Shown: in pieces, positions 10,246-23,646 of the stretch
Numbering within the stretch: position 1 is the first letter of the stretch
Layout of the letters: every line of letters starts with the position of its first letter
Assembly (NCBI RefSeq): GCF_032716425.1
Contig: NZ_CP090419.1
Location: 1,421,001 to 1,485,000, forward strand
From: Pseudoalteromonas sp. N1230-9
GTDB lineage: Bacteria; Pseudomonadota; Gammaproteobacteria; Enterobacterales; Alteromonadaceae
Reading direction: 5' to 3'
DNA: 64,000 nucleotides
The notes under the pieces: generated by a model
The model's database searches: none
What the model was told of the DNA's origin: nothing
The model's input: only the letters and a program-made list of their open reading frames with translations
Position numbers and translations under genes: made by a program

Positions 10246-10273
10246 ATGCTACACTGTTAATCCAGTGTAGCAT
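10246..10273 (-). other. Intercistronic hairpin between permease and regulator genes
   Basis: Perfect 11-bp inverted repeat ATGCTACACTG / CAGTGTAGCAT with a 6-nt loop, in the 79-base gap between the distal ABC permease and the response regulator. On the minus strand no T-run follows, so it looks more like an mRNA processing or stability element than a terminator. Confidence 0.5.
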
Positions 10274-10285
10274 AGGTTGGGAGAA

Positions 10286-11491
10286 CTAAATTGTTCGGGT
10301 TGCAATGCTAGGTGAGATGTTCGCCGCACGTTTTGCTGGAGCAAGTACAGCCAATAAGCTCATAACAAACACACACAAAGCAGTACCAAGTACATAACTA
10401 ATCTCTAGTTGTGCAATAGAAAAATGCTGCATAAGTAGCTGCCCTAAATAAACAGCAGCAATGATGCCAATGACTAAACCAACACTACAAATCATGGCGT
10501 TTTCAACTAAGAAGTAGCTGATGATGGCAGATTTTCTTGCACCTAATGCACGGCGAGTACCGATTTGTTTTGTACGCTTGCTAATATTGAACAGCGTCAG
10601 GCCAAAAATACCCAGGGCAGTCACCAAGACTAAGATAGTAATAAGTACAATCAGCATACGCATCATTAATGTATCTTCTGCCATATATTGCTCTTTGTCT
10701 TCATCAAGGCCACGAATGCGAGAAATAACACGTTTGTTGTAGTTTTTTAACATAGCCTCTTCAACTCGGTTCATTACAGATTGACGTTGACCTGGTTCAG
10801 TTCTTACTACAAATCGTGCATTACTACCGGCTTTAATAAAAGGGAGCAATGCGACATTATCAGGGCGACTATCTTTAAGCCATGGGCCTTTCATTAAATC
10901 AATCACGCCGATGATTTTCATTGGGATATCACCGAAATAAATGGTTTGCCCTAGGCCGTTGCCATCAGGGAACAGCTCATCGAGTAGAGTTTTAGTGACA
11001 ACGGTTACTTTTGAAAGCTCATCGTAATTGTCAGTGACAATCACTTCGTCTTCGGTGTAGTTGCGCCCAGCAATGAGTTTCACACCATAAGTATTGATGC
11101 CATGTTCATCGATAAACATGTAAGAAGTACGGGCTGATTTACTCTCTTCAGGCGCTGGCTTCAAGCTAAAGTCAGACGATGAGCCACTGCCTGAAAGCGG
11201 TGTATTACTTGAATACGCAGCATCGACTACGCCAGGTATTTGGCGAAGCATGGCTTCATCAAGTTCATACTGTTGAGACAGTGATACGTCTTGACCAAAC
11301 ATCATTACATGAAATACCAAGATATCTTCTTCAGGGTAGCCGGTTTCTTGGCTTAAATAGCTAATTCTGTCTTGGATAATAAATGCAGCATTACTGACAA
11401 TTGCTGTGGTAATGGCAATTTGTATAAGTAATAAGACTGCGCCAACCTTTGAGCGGCATAAGGCGTTAAAAATAGGTTTAATTTCAAACAT
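10286..11491 (-). CDS. FtsX/MacB-type ABC transporter permease (second)
   Basis: 401 aa with one N-terminal membrane helix (residues about 18-40), a large periplasmic MacB_PCD-like domain, and three C-terminal helices (about 280-305, 330-355, 365-390) that carry the FtsX core (TKQIGTRRALGARKSAI). This is the MacB topology, used for mechanotransmission across the periplasm rather than classical inner-membrane transport. It follows the first permease by 10 bases. Two different permeases would pair as a heterodimer with the single ATPase. Substrate unknown. Confidence 0.87.
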   Translation of the reverse strand: MFEIKPIFNALCRSKVGAVLLLIQIAITTAIVSNAAFIIQDRISYLSQETGYPEEDILVFHVMMFGQDVSLSQQYELDEAMLRQIPGVVDAAYSSNTPLSGSGSSSDFSLKPAPEESKSARTSYMFIDEHGINTYGVKLIAGRNYTEDEVIVTDNYDELSKVTVVTKTLLDELFPDGNGLGQTIYFGDIPMKIIGVIDLMKGPWLKDSRPDNVALLPFIKAGSNARFVVRTEPGQRQSVMNRVEEAMLKNYNKRVISRIRGLDEDKEQYMAEDTLMMRMLIVLITILVLVTALGIFGLTLFNISKRTKQIGTRRALGARKSAIISYFLVENAMICSVGLVIGIIAAVYLGQLLMQHFSIAQLEISYVLGTALCVFVMSLLAVLAPAKRAANISPSIATRTI

Positions 11492-11501
11492 GTTACTTTC
11501 C

Positions 11502-12815
11502 TTATTGGCTCTTCAGGTAAATAGCAGGGTTGGTTTTGCACACCAGCCAAGCAGGGTAAAGTCCAGCAATAACACAAGTACTAATGGCTATAACAGGAGC
11601 ACTCAAGAGCATGCTTAAATCCATGGTTGCTAGGCTTTTATAATAGGTATAACTTTGGCGCACACCTAAAAGGCCAACTTGAGCAAGAATGATCCCAAAA
11701 ATGCCGCCTAAAAACCCTAGCATGGCTACTTCGACGATGTGCTGGTAAAAAATTTGTCGTTTACTCGCGCCAAGGGCTCTTCGTACACCCACCTCAGAAG
11801 CTCTTCGTAAAAATTTAGCAAGCAGTAAACCAAGAATGTTCGCAAGGCATACAGCCAAAAACATAAAGCTAAGACCAACAAGAATCTCATTATCTTCACT
11901 GACTACATTGTTGTACTGCATCCACTCATTCACGTCCCGTAGTTTGGCCTCTAGTTGCTCACGATTGAAGCGACCTAGCTTTTGTTGTTCTTGCATGTAA
12001 GCCATCAAGAAATCTTGGTAAGCCTGTTTTTCCTCAGGCGTTTTAAGTTCAACCCAAAATTGTAGCCACACTAACTCTGAATTTAACTTATCGTTGAATG
12101 TATTGGTTTTTTCGTGTTTCCATCCATTTGTGTTACCCCAGTTTTCTAGCTGACGCGCTTTCATAAGGCTAAAAGGGAGGAATAGTTGCTCTGTTTTATT
12201 GAATGAGCCGTTATTTAAATCGTAATACTTAGTTGTAATATCCCAATCATCAATAACACCCACCACCTCGTAACTGGCATCGTCAAGGTAGATAATTTTT
12301 CCAATCGAATTTTCGCCAGCAAATAATTTGTCATTCAGTTCTTTGCTGATCACGACAACGGGTGCAGCATTTGCCTCTTGTTGCTCGCTCCAAACACCTC
12401 CATATAGAAATGACAAATTAAACATATCGAAAAAGTCAGGTGTAGTGAGGCGAGCTTGGCCAATAAAAGGTTTTATTTTGTCTGAGTCTAAATAAACCGA
12501 AAAGCCAGTGCGTACCATAGTGACACGTTTGCCACCTGCATCCGCTTTATTCAAATTCACAGCGTCTTGGTAGGTCAATTGTAAGGGTAGGTTGTCCTTA
12601 GTCCACCAAGTGCTGCCATCATCCATAATTTGAAGCTGTACGCTGTAAAGTTGGCTGCTTTTTTCAGGGATCGGATCCGCCGACATCATGTGATAAACAG
12701 ATAGGCTTGTCATCGTGACACCAATACCAATAGCAATGGCTAGCACCATTAAAAAGCTCACTAATGGCGTGCGCTTAAAGCTACGCCAGCTTAAATCTAA
12801 ATAATGAAGGAACAT
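11502..12815 (-). CDS. FtsX/MacB-type ABC transporter permease (first)
   Basis: 437 aa with the same architecture as the next gene: an N-terminal helix (PLVSFLMVLAIAIGIGVTMT), a periplasmic domain of about 250 residues, and three C-terminal helices with the FtsX signature RRASEVGVRRALGASKRQIF. It starts 2 bases after the ATPase gene, so translation is probably coupled. It is likely one half of a heterodimeric MacB-like permease working with the adaptor protein encoded upstream. Confidence 0.87.
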   Translation of the reverse strand: MFLHYLDLSWRSFKRTPLVSFLMVLAIAIGIGVTMTSLSVYHMMSADPIPEKSSQLYSVQLQIMDDGSTWWTKDNLPLQLTYQDAVNLNKADAGGKRVTMVRTGFSVYLDSDKIKPFIGQARLTTPDFFDMFNLSFLYGGVWSEQQEANAAPVVVISKELNDKLFAGENSIGKIIYLDDASYEVVGVIDDWDITTKYYDLNNGSFNKTEQLFLPFSLMKARQLENWGNTNGWKHEKTNTFNDKLNSELVWLQFWVELKTPEEKQAYQDFLMAYMQEQQKLGRFNREQLEAKLRDVNEWMQYNNVVSEDNEILVGLSFMFLAVCLANILGLLLAKFLRRASEVGVRRALGASKRQIFYQHIVEVAMLGFLGGIFGIILAQVGLLGVRQSYTYYKSLATMDLSMLLSAPVIAISTCVIAGLYPAWLVCKTNPAIYLKSQ

Positions 12816-12817
12816 GA

Positions 12818-13525
12818 CTACACCCCTGCAGCTTTTAAGTTTTGAGTGCCTTGATACAAGGTTAGGTCTGCGAGTTGACCATCAACGACCTGAATGTTTC
12901 GAGGTGCTCTGCGAGCAAGTTCAGGATCGTGAGTAACCATCACAATAGTTGCGCCATCACGATTTATTTGTTCAAGCAATTCCATTACTTGGCGAGCCAT
13001 TAAGCTATCAAGGTTACCCGTTGGCTCATCGGCAAGTAAAAAACGAGGTTCACCAGCAAGGGCTCTAGCAATAGCTACACGTTGCTGTTGTCCGCCAGAT
13101 AGCTGTTGAGGGAGATGTTTAGCACGTGATGCTAGACCAACTTGCTCTAAACATTGCTCAATTCGACGTTTACGCTCGGCAGCTTTAATTCCACGGTAAC
13201 GAAGTGGTACTTCAATATTTTCGTATAGGTTCAAGTCAGGGATGAGGTTGAAACCTTGGAAAATAAAACCTATTTTTTGATTACGAAGGTCGGCACGCTG
13301 ATTGTCATTGAGTTTACCGACATCAATACCGTCTAATAGATATTGGCCCTCATTAAATGGCTCTAGCATTCCTGCAATGTTTAAAAAAGTGGTTTTACCT
13401 GAGCCGCTTGGGCCTGTCACTGCAATAAATTCACCCTCATCTACTTGTAGGTTAAAATCACGAAGTGCATGAGTTTGTACCATTTCAGTTTGATACACTT
13501 TATTGATGTTATTCATTTTAAGCAT
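12818..13525 (-). CDS. ABC transporter ATP-binding protein (MacB/LolD type)
   Basis: 235 aa single nucleotide-binding domain with Walker A GPSGSGKT, Q-loop region FIFQGFNLIPDLNLYENI, signature LSGGQQQRVAIARAL, Walker B FLLADEPTGNLD and H-loop VMVTHDPELA. The sequence type is that of the LolD/MacB subfamily that drives FtsX-like permeases. It lies 18 bases after the adaptor gene and just ahead of the two permease genes, so it should power that complex. Confidence 0.93.
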   Translation of the reverse strand: MLKMNNINKVYQTEMVQTHALRDFNLQVDEGEFIAVTGPSGSGKTTFLNIAGMLEPFNEGQYLLDGIDVGKLNDNQRADLRNQKIGFIFQGFNLIPDLNLYENIEVPLRYRGIKAAERKRRIEQCLEQVGLASRAKHLPQQLSGGQQQRVAIARALAGEPRFLLADEPTGNLDSLMARQVMELLEQINRDGATIVMVTHDPELARRAPRNIQVVDGQLADLTLYQGTQNLKAAGV

Positions 13526-13543
13526 AATTATAATTCCTTGTTG

Positions 13544-14800
13544 TTAACGTAAAACGAGTACCGGTGCTTGTTTATAACGGTCGTAGTTAGAGATGATTAA
13601 TTGATCGCCAGCTTGAACGCCTTCTAAGAGCTCCACAGCGTTAATGCTGCTAGCGCCTGTTTTAATATCGATTAAGTAAGCCATATCACCATCGATTCGA
13701 TAAGCACGCGTCCCACCTTGTTGTAAAAAGGCGCCGCGCTTTACTTGTAAAACATTGTCGCGATTTTCTAAGAGAATGCGGGCTGTGAGACGCTGATTTT
13801 GGCGAATTCCAACCAGTTCATCATCAAATCGCACTCGTGTTGTCACTTCACGGTTGTTTACTTCCGGTGATATTGCTGACAATGTTCCCGTCACATGACG
13901 AGCACCGAGCGTTAGTTCGACTTGCATCCCTAAACCTAATTCATTGGCATAACTTTCTGGCACTTGAAGCTCGGCTTCAAAGTTACTTAAGTCCACCAAA
14001 GTCATTAATGGCTGACTTTGAGTTACGGCCTCTTTTTGTTGAACAAGTAAATTCCCCACGATGCCGCTCACACTGGCTATGATAGTTAGGTCATTTACTT
14101 GGCGAAATAAATCATCAACGATAAGCTGCTGTCTTGCTAGATCTCGCTCTGCGGCTTTTAACTCAAAGGCAAGGGTATCTTTAGCAAGCGCAACCTCTTG
14201 CTCAGCATGTTTATAAGAAAGTTTTGCTCTTGCTAAATCATCGACTGCTTTTTCTAAATCAATTTGGCTTATTAAGTTTTTCTTTATAGATAATTGGGCA
14301 CGACGGTTTTCACGGTCAGCAGCATTAAGTTCGACCTGAGCAAGGTCGAGCGCTTTCGTTAAGCTTAGTTTTTGTCTACGTGCTTCAAGTTGCTTGCGTT
14401 GAAGCTCACCATCAAGCCTTGCAAGTACAGATTGTTGCTGTTTTAGCTCATTTGTTAGCTCAGGGCTTTTTACAATTGCGATGATGTCATCTTTTTTTAC
14501 GCTGTCACCTGCTTTTACTTTTAAATCCACAAAGCCGCGTTCAGGGCTGTATACTTTGGGCGCATTTGCAGCAACGATTTTGCCACTTGCGGCGACATCT
14601 CTAATGAGAGGTTGCTGAGTTACTTTGCTGATTTGTAGGCTTGCTTTTTCAACGGAAATACTGCCTTCGGTGTCCGCAAAAATACTGCCTATACCAACCG
14701 AGCCAATTAATAATACACCGATAATTAGTGCAACTGGTTTTGCAAAGTTATTCCTCTTTGTCACCGAGATATCCTGAGCACTGGTATCTTTTATCATCAT
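13544..14800 (-). CDS. Periplasmic adaptor (membrane fusion) protein of an ABC efflux complex
   Basis: 418 aa. A short cytoplasmic N-terminus and one membrane anchor (VALIIGVLLIGSVGIGSIF, about residues 23-42) precede a biotinyl-lipoyl-like half motif (GFVDLKVKAGDSVKKDDIIA), a long coiled-coil hairpin (about 115-215), the second lipoyl half (VSGIVGNLLVQQKEAVTQSQ) and beta-barrel domains. It should bridge the MacB-type permeases to a TolC-like outer-membrane channel, which is not encoded here. The ATG overlaps the stop of a 30-codon upstream ORF as ATGA, suggesting translational coupling. Confidence 0.9.
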   Translation of the reverse strand: MMIKDTSAQDISVTKRNNFAKPVALIIGVLLIGSVGIGSIFADTEGSISVEKASLQISKVTQQPLIRDVAASGKIVAANAPKVYSPERGFVDLKVKAGDSVKKDDIIAIVKSPELTNELKQQQSVLARLDGELQRKQLEARRQKLSLTKALDLAQVELNAADRENRRAQLSIKKNLISQIDLEKAVDDLARAKLSYKHAEQEVALAKDTLAFELKAAERDLARQQLIVDDLFRQVNDLTIIASVSGIVGNLLVQQKEAVTQSQPLMTLVDLSNFEAELQVPESYANELGLGMQVELTLGARHVTGTLSAISPEVNNREVTTRVRFDDELVGIRQNQRLTARILLENRDNVLQVKRGAFLQQGGTRAYRIDGDMAYLIDIKTGASSINAVELLEGVQAGDQLIISNYDRYKQAPVLVLR

Positions 14801-14889
14801 AGTTCCTTAATGTTTTCAACTAACATAATCATGAAACCCACTACTAGCATGGTGAGTGGCGATGCAATAAATAAACTAAAAGTGAACAT
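14797..14889 (-). CDS. Small single-span membrane peptide, first ORF of the efflux operon
   Basis: A 30-codon ORF. It begins with ATG preceded by an AAGGA Shine-Dalgarno at 6-nt spacing, and its TGA overlaps the adaptor start as ATGA. Residues 2-24 are almost entirely hydrophobic (MFTFSLFIASPLTMLVVGF, then MIMLV) and end in a short polar tail (ENIKEL), so a single membrane helix is predicted. Its position suggests a small regulatory or stabilising subunit of the exporter, comparable in principle to AcrZ or KdpF, but no homology is claimed. It may instead act only as a coupling ORF. Confidence 0.6.
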   Translation of the reverse strand: MFTFSLFIASPLTMLVVGFMIMLVENIKEL

Positions 14890-14922
14890 GTCCTGTCCTT
14901 AAATCTGCTGATGTGATCTTAT

Positions 14923-14940
14923 ATACCAACAACATGCCAA
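14923..14940 (-). promoter_or_regulatory. Candidate sigma-54 promoter of the efflux operon
   Basis: Read on the minus strand the site is TTGGCATGTTGTTGGTAT. It aligns with TGGCAC-N5-TTGC as TGGCAT-N5-TGGT: the -24 GG is intact, while the -12 element has GT instead of GC. Transcription would start near 14914, about 25 bases before the small ORF. The presence of a sigma-54 activator gene in the operon supports it. Confidence 0.5.
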
Positions 14941-14993
14941 CTTTTATTTTTTTGATTTATAAGGGGTTATTTGTTTTGTTGATGTTGTTTCAA

Positions 14994-15005
14994 TGTCCGC
15001 GGACA
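14994..15005. promoter_or_regulatory. Palindrome, candidate upstream activator site 1
   Basis: Perfect 12-bp palindrome TGTCCGCGGACA about 80-90 bp upstream of the candidate sigma-54 start point. It shares the TGTCCGC/GCGGACA core with the next site. Confidence 0.55.
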
Positions 15006-15009
15006 GAAA

Positions 15010-15030
15010 AAGTGTCCGCAGCGGACACTT
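15010..15030. promoter_or_regulatory. Palindrome, candidate upstream activator site 2
   Basis: Perfect 10-bp arms AAGTGTCCGC and GCGGACACTT around a single central base. It lies 4 bases from site 1, about 95-115 bp upstream of the candidate start, which is the usual enhancer distance for NtrC-type activators. Confidence 0.55.
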
Positions 15031-15043
15031 TTTAATAAGTGGG

Positions 15044-15059
15044 TTTACGTGCGCGTAAA
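15044..15059. promoter_or_regulatory. Imperfect palindrome TTTACGTGCGCGTAAA
   Basis: Inverted repeat with 6-bp arms. The flank GAG is also shared with the perfect copy at 15204, giving two related 19-bp elements 160 bp apart. It resembles sites I recall for the MerR-family regulator LiuR of Alteromonadales; that recollection was not verified. Confidence 0.4.
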
Positions 15060-15174
15060 GAGCAAGCTTTTAGGAGGGTAAGCGTAAATAGCTATCTAAA
15101 GAGTTACAGCAAGTGTCCAGCGAGTCTGGTTTATGTGAGTAGGTGGTATCTAAATTCTGCATTATCATTCAAAA

Positions 15175-15192
15175 AGTGAATATTTATTCATT
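15175..15192. promoter_or_regulatory. ArgR-like box 1 upstream of gltB
   Basis: AGTGAATATTTATTCATT matches the ARG box core TGAAT-N4-ATTCA exactly. ArgR is known to act on gltBD in E. coli and Pseudomonas, so arginine-responsive control is plausible. Confidence 0.5.
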
Positions 15193-15203
15193 TCAGGTGT
15201 CAG

Positions 15204-15219
15204 TTTACGTTAACGTAAA
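15204..15219. promoter_or_regulatory. Perfect palindrome TTTACGTTAACGTAAA
   Basis: A 16-bp perfect palindrome, the better of two related copies in this region, about 275 bp before gltB. LiuR-like by resemblance only. Confidence 0.45.
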
Positions 15220-15359
15220 GAGTGGTTTTTGAAATTTTTCTTTTACAAGTTGTTAAATATGACACCAGTGTCATAAAAAAATAACGGTGAAAATACGTCT
15301 AAATGTAAAAAATTAGCATAGAATTTACTAAGTGCATTTAAATGAGAAATATTCATGAA

Positions 15360-15377
15360 TATGAATATGTATTCAAA
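15360..15377. promoter_or_regulatory. ArgR-like box 2 upstream of gltB
   Basis: TATGAATATGTATTCAAA has the exact TGAAT-N4-ATTCA core. It lies just before a possible -35 element at 15384, a position suited to repression. It overlaps a 14-bp palindrome at 15349-15362. Confidence 0.45.
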
Positions 15378-15477
15378 ACTCTATTGACTCAGAGATTATT
15401 TGGCGATAGTTTTGTTCGTCTGCTAGCCCTGTCACAAGAGACTAAAGGGCTGGTCGTTGTAGCAAGGGGAGGGGTCT

Positions 15478-21359
<5,882 letters not shown>

Positions 21360-21378
21360 TTAGACTCTCTTGGTTAGT

Positions 21379-21407
21379 AAAAAAGCAAGCACTCAGCTTG
21401 CTTTTTT
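21379..21407. terminator. Terminator of gltBD
   Basis: AAAAAAGCAAGC / ACTCA / GCTTGCTTTTTT, a strong symmetrical intrinsic terminator that could also end the convergent gene at 21447. Confidence 0.9.
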
Positions 21408-21446
21408 ACTTTAGGCTAGTTGTTTTATTTATTACGCTATTGGTCA

Positions 21447-21860
21447 TTACCAACATCCAATCAAGGCATTCCTTACTTTCATTTTATGACGTTTTAGGAG
21501 TAAATAGGCTGTACCAACTACAATAAGGTGGCTACCTATAAACAACCAAATAATGGTCGATAAGGCTTGGCTAAAGTAGCCTAAAATACCACCCAATGCG
21601 ATCATCAAAAAAGCAGACACATTTAGAACAGATTGTAGCTGTAATTTAAATCTTAAGTGTTTCCAGCGACTAAATACCAGTAAAAGTAAAGCAACAATAG
21701 GCAAAGCAATCACTAATGCTTCGACTAAATACAGCCAAACAGATATAAAAGGGCTTGCTGTATCCACAGATTGTGATGCACTTACTGGGGTTGATGTCAT
21801 CGCTATTGAAGCTGTCACAAATAAAGCTAATTTGCGAAATATCATTATTTTAATGTCCAA
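21447..21860 (-). CDS. Hypothetical membrane protein
   Basis: 137 aa, family not recognised. A signal-like N-terminal helix (IFRKLALFVTASIAMTS) is followed by three predicted membrane segments (about residues 42-63, 77-97 and 99-121) and a basic C-terminus (LLLKRHKMKVRNAL). The start is preceded by only a weak Shine-Dalgarno, and the Met at residue 6 is an alternative. It lies between gltD (convergent) and recN (same strand, 39 bases upstream), so it could share recN's transcript, but nothing in the sequence suggests a repair role. Confidence 0.6.
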   Translation of the reverse strand: MDIKIMIFRKLALFVTASIAMTSTPVSASQSVDTASPFISVWLYLVEALVIALPIVALLLLVFSRWKHLRFKLQLQSVLNVSAFLMIALGGILGYFSQALSTIIWLFIGSHLIVVGTAYLLLKRHKMKVRNALIGCW

Positions 21861-21899
21861 TTTATGAGCGCTTAAGCGCCCATTACTTCTCTTAAAAAA

Positions 21900-23573
21900 T
21901 TATGCATGTGCGCTTATTAACTCTTTCGCATTTGCTCTTGCTGTTTTGCTAATATTATCGCCCCCAAGTAGACGTGCAATTTCGTCTATACGGCCATCTT
22001 TTGAGAGTGTATTCATTTGTGTAAAGGTTTCGCCATGAGCAATTTCTTTGGCAACAAAAAACTGTTGATGCCCAGAGCTGGCAACTTGAGGTAAATGTGT
22101 AACGCATATAACTTGAGTTGATTTCCCAAGTTGGCGCAGCAGCTTTCCTACGGCGGATGCTGTCGGGCCTGAAATACCCACATCCACTTCATCAAAAATT
22201 AAAGTTGGTGTGGTCACGCGCTCTGCAATAATAACTTGAATAGCTAAGCTAATACGCGATAACTCACCACCGGATGCAACTTTTGATAGAGCTTGTAAAG
22301 GTTGACCAGGGTTAGTCGATACCAAAAACGAGACTGTGTCAAAACCCATTGCGCTAGGTGCTTTGTCGGGTGTTTGTTGTATATCAATCGCAAACTTGCC
22401 ATTTTCCATTGATAGATTAACCATGCTATCGCTAATTAGCTGATTAAGCGTATCAGCGTAACGATGGCGACTTTCACTTAATAATTGAGCCGCTTGCCTG
22501 TATTGTTCAAGCGCGTCGCTAATTTCGCTTTCAAGTGCGCCAAGGCGGTCGCTGTTATAGCTAATTGATGCTAATTCTTCTGCGATTGATTGATGGAACT
22601 CAACAAGTTCTTCAGGTTTAATGTGATGCTTACGCGCCAAGTCCATGATGCCAGTTAAGCGAGTTTCTACATCGTCTAAACGGGCAGGGTCTAGATCTGT
22701 CATGTCAACATAACCACGGATCTCTCGGCTAGCTTCTTCGACTTGCACTGCAGCTTCATTTAAAAGCGTGGCGATACCCGAGAGGTTCTCATCATACCCT
22801 GCAAGTTCAGTAAATTGCTGGGCACTGTGTTGTAGCAGTGAGCATGCACTTTGCTCATCAGCTTCATATAAATGCTGCAATTCACGTTGGCATGATTCTA
22901 AAATAGTTTGGCTGTGGCTTAATTTGTGATGCTCGACTTCTATTTCTTCAAACTCACCAGGTAGTAAAGCAAACTCATCTAATTCGGCAACTTGATACTC
23001 GAGTAACTGCTTTTGCGCAGCTTGCTGCTGTTGTTGTTGCTCAAGATGATTAAACTCTTTTAATAATGCTTGGTAAGCTTTATAGCGCTCTTTAACATCA
23101 GCAAGCAATGTCGTGTGACCAGCATACGCATCGAGTAAATGCAGTTGATGATCAGATTTTAATAGATGCTGGTGGGCATGTTGGCCATGAATCGATATTA
23201 AGTACTGGCCAAGCTCTTTGAGTTGTGCAGCAGTCACTGTGCTGCCATTGATGTAGCTTTTACTACGACCATTTTTGCAAATCACACGACGTAACAGACA
23301 TTCGCCTTCAGCATTCGATAACAAATGATGCTCTAAGAATTGCTGCGCTAAAGGAAGCGTTGAAATATCAAACTGCGCACAAATTTCTGCACGGTCAGTG
23401 CCAGGGCGAACGGCTGTTGCATCGGCTCGTTCACCTAAACACAATGAGAGTGCATCTATTGCAATTGATTTACCGGCACCTGTTTCACCGGTAATGGCTG
23501 TCATACCATGATGCCATTCCGTACTTAAACTACTTACAATGGCAAAGTTTTTAATTTCTAACCCAATTAACAT
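21900..23573 (-). CDS. recN: DNA repair protein RecN
   Basis: 557 aa, the usual RecN length. This SMC-like ATPase has Walker A GETGAGKS at 29-36, a coiled coil rich in Gln/Leu (about 155-370, including a Q-tract near 185), signature LSKVASGGELSRISLA and Walker B TLIFDEVDVGISG near the C-terminus. It acts in recombinational repair of double-strand breaks. A perfect LexA-type box 26 bp upstream of the start and a weaker one next to the ATG indicate SOS control, as in E. coli. Confidence 0.97.
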   Translation of the reverse strand: MLIGLEIKNFAIVSSLSTEWHHGMTAITGETGAGKSIAIDALSLCLGERADATAVRPGTDRAEICAQFDISTLPLAQQFLEHHLLSNAEGECLLRRVICKNGRSKSYINGSTVTAAQLKELGQYLISIHGQHAHQHLLKSDHQLHLLDAYAGHTTLLADVKERYKAYQALLKEFNHLEQQQQQQAAQKQLLEYQVAELDEFALLPGEFEEIEVEHHKLSHSQTILESCQRELQHLYEADEQSACSLLQHSAQQFTELAGYDENLSGIATLLNEAAVQVEEASREIRGYVDMTDLDPARLDDVETRLTGIMDLARKHHIKPEELVEFHQSIAEELASISYNSDRLGALESEISDALEQYRQAAQLLSESRHRYADTLNQLISDSMVNLSMENGKFAIDIQQTPDKAPSAMGFDTVSFLVSTNPGQPLQALSKVASGGELSRISLAIQVIIAERVTTPTLIFDEVDVGISGPTASAVGKLLRQLGKSTQVICVTHLPQVASSGHQQFFVAKEIAHGETFTQMNTLSKDGRIDEIARLLGGDNISKTARANAKELISAHA

Positions 23574-23574
23574 A

Positions 23575-23590
23575 CTGTTTATCCATCCAG
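23575..23590. promoter_or_regulatory. Imperfect LexA box next to recN start
   Basis: CTGT-N8-CCAG, one mismatch from CTGT-N8-ACAG, ending 2 bases before the recN start codon (minus strand). E. coli recN also carries more than one SOS box. Confidence 0.5.
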
Positions 23591-23598
23591 CTAATTAA

Positions 23599-23614
23599 CT
23601 GTTAATTTATACAG
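23599..23614. promoter_or_regulatory. LexA (SOS) box of recN
   Basis: CTGTTAATTTATACAG fits CTGT-N8-ACAG exactly with an AT-rich centre, 26 bases upstream of recN. The gene's known SOS membership supports it. Confidence 0.85.
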
Positions 23615-23646
23615 TGTTTTTGGGTTTTGCAAACTAAATTTGTATT

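Larger units (their letters stand above)
14890..15477. other. Divergent control region between the efflux operon and gltBD
   Basis: 588 bases with no gene. It holds the sigma-54-like promoter and two TGTCCGC palindromes on the efflux side, two TTTACGT...CGTAAA palindromes (15044-15059, 15204-15219), two ArgR-like boxes (15175-15192, 15360-15377) and a 14-bp palindrome ATATTCATGAATAT at 15349-15362. A weak sigma-70 candidate for gltB is TTGACT at 15384-15389 with TAGTTT at 15407-15412. Confidence 0.6.
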
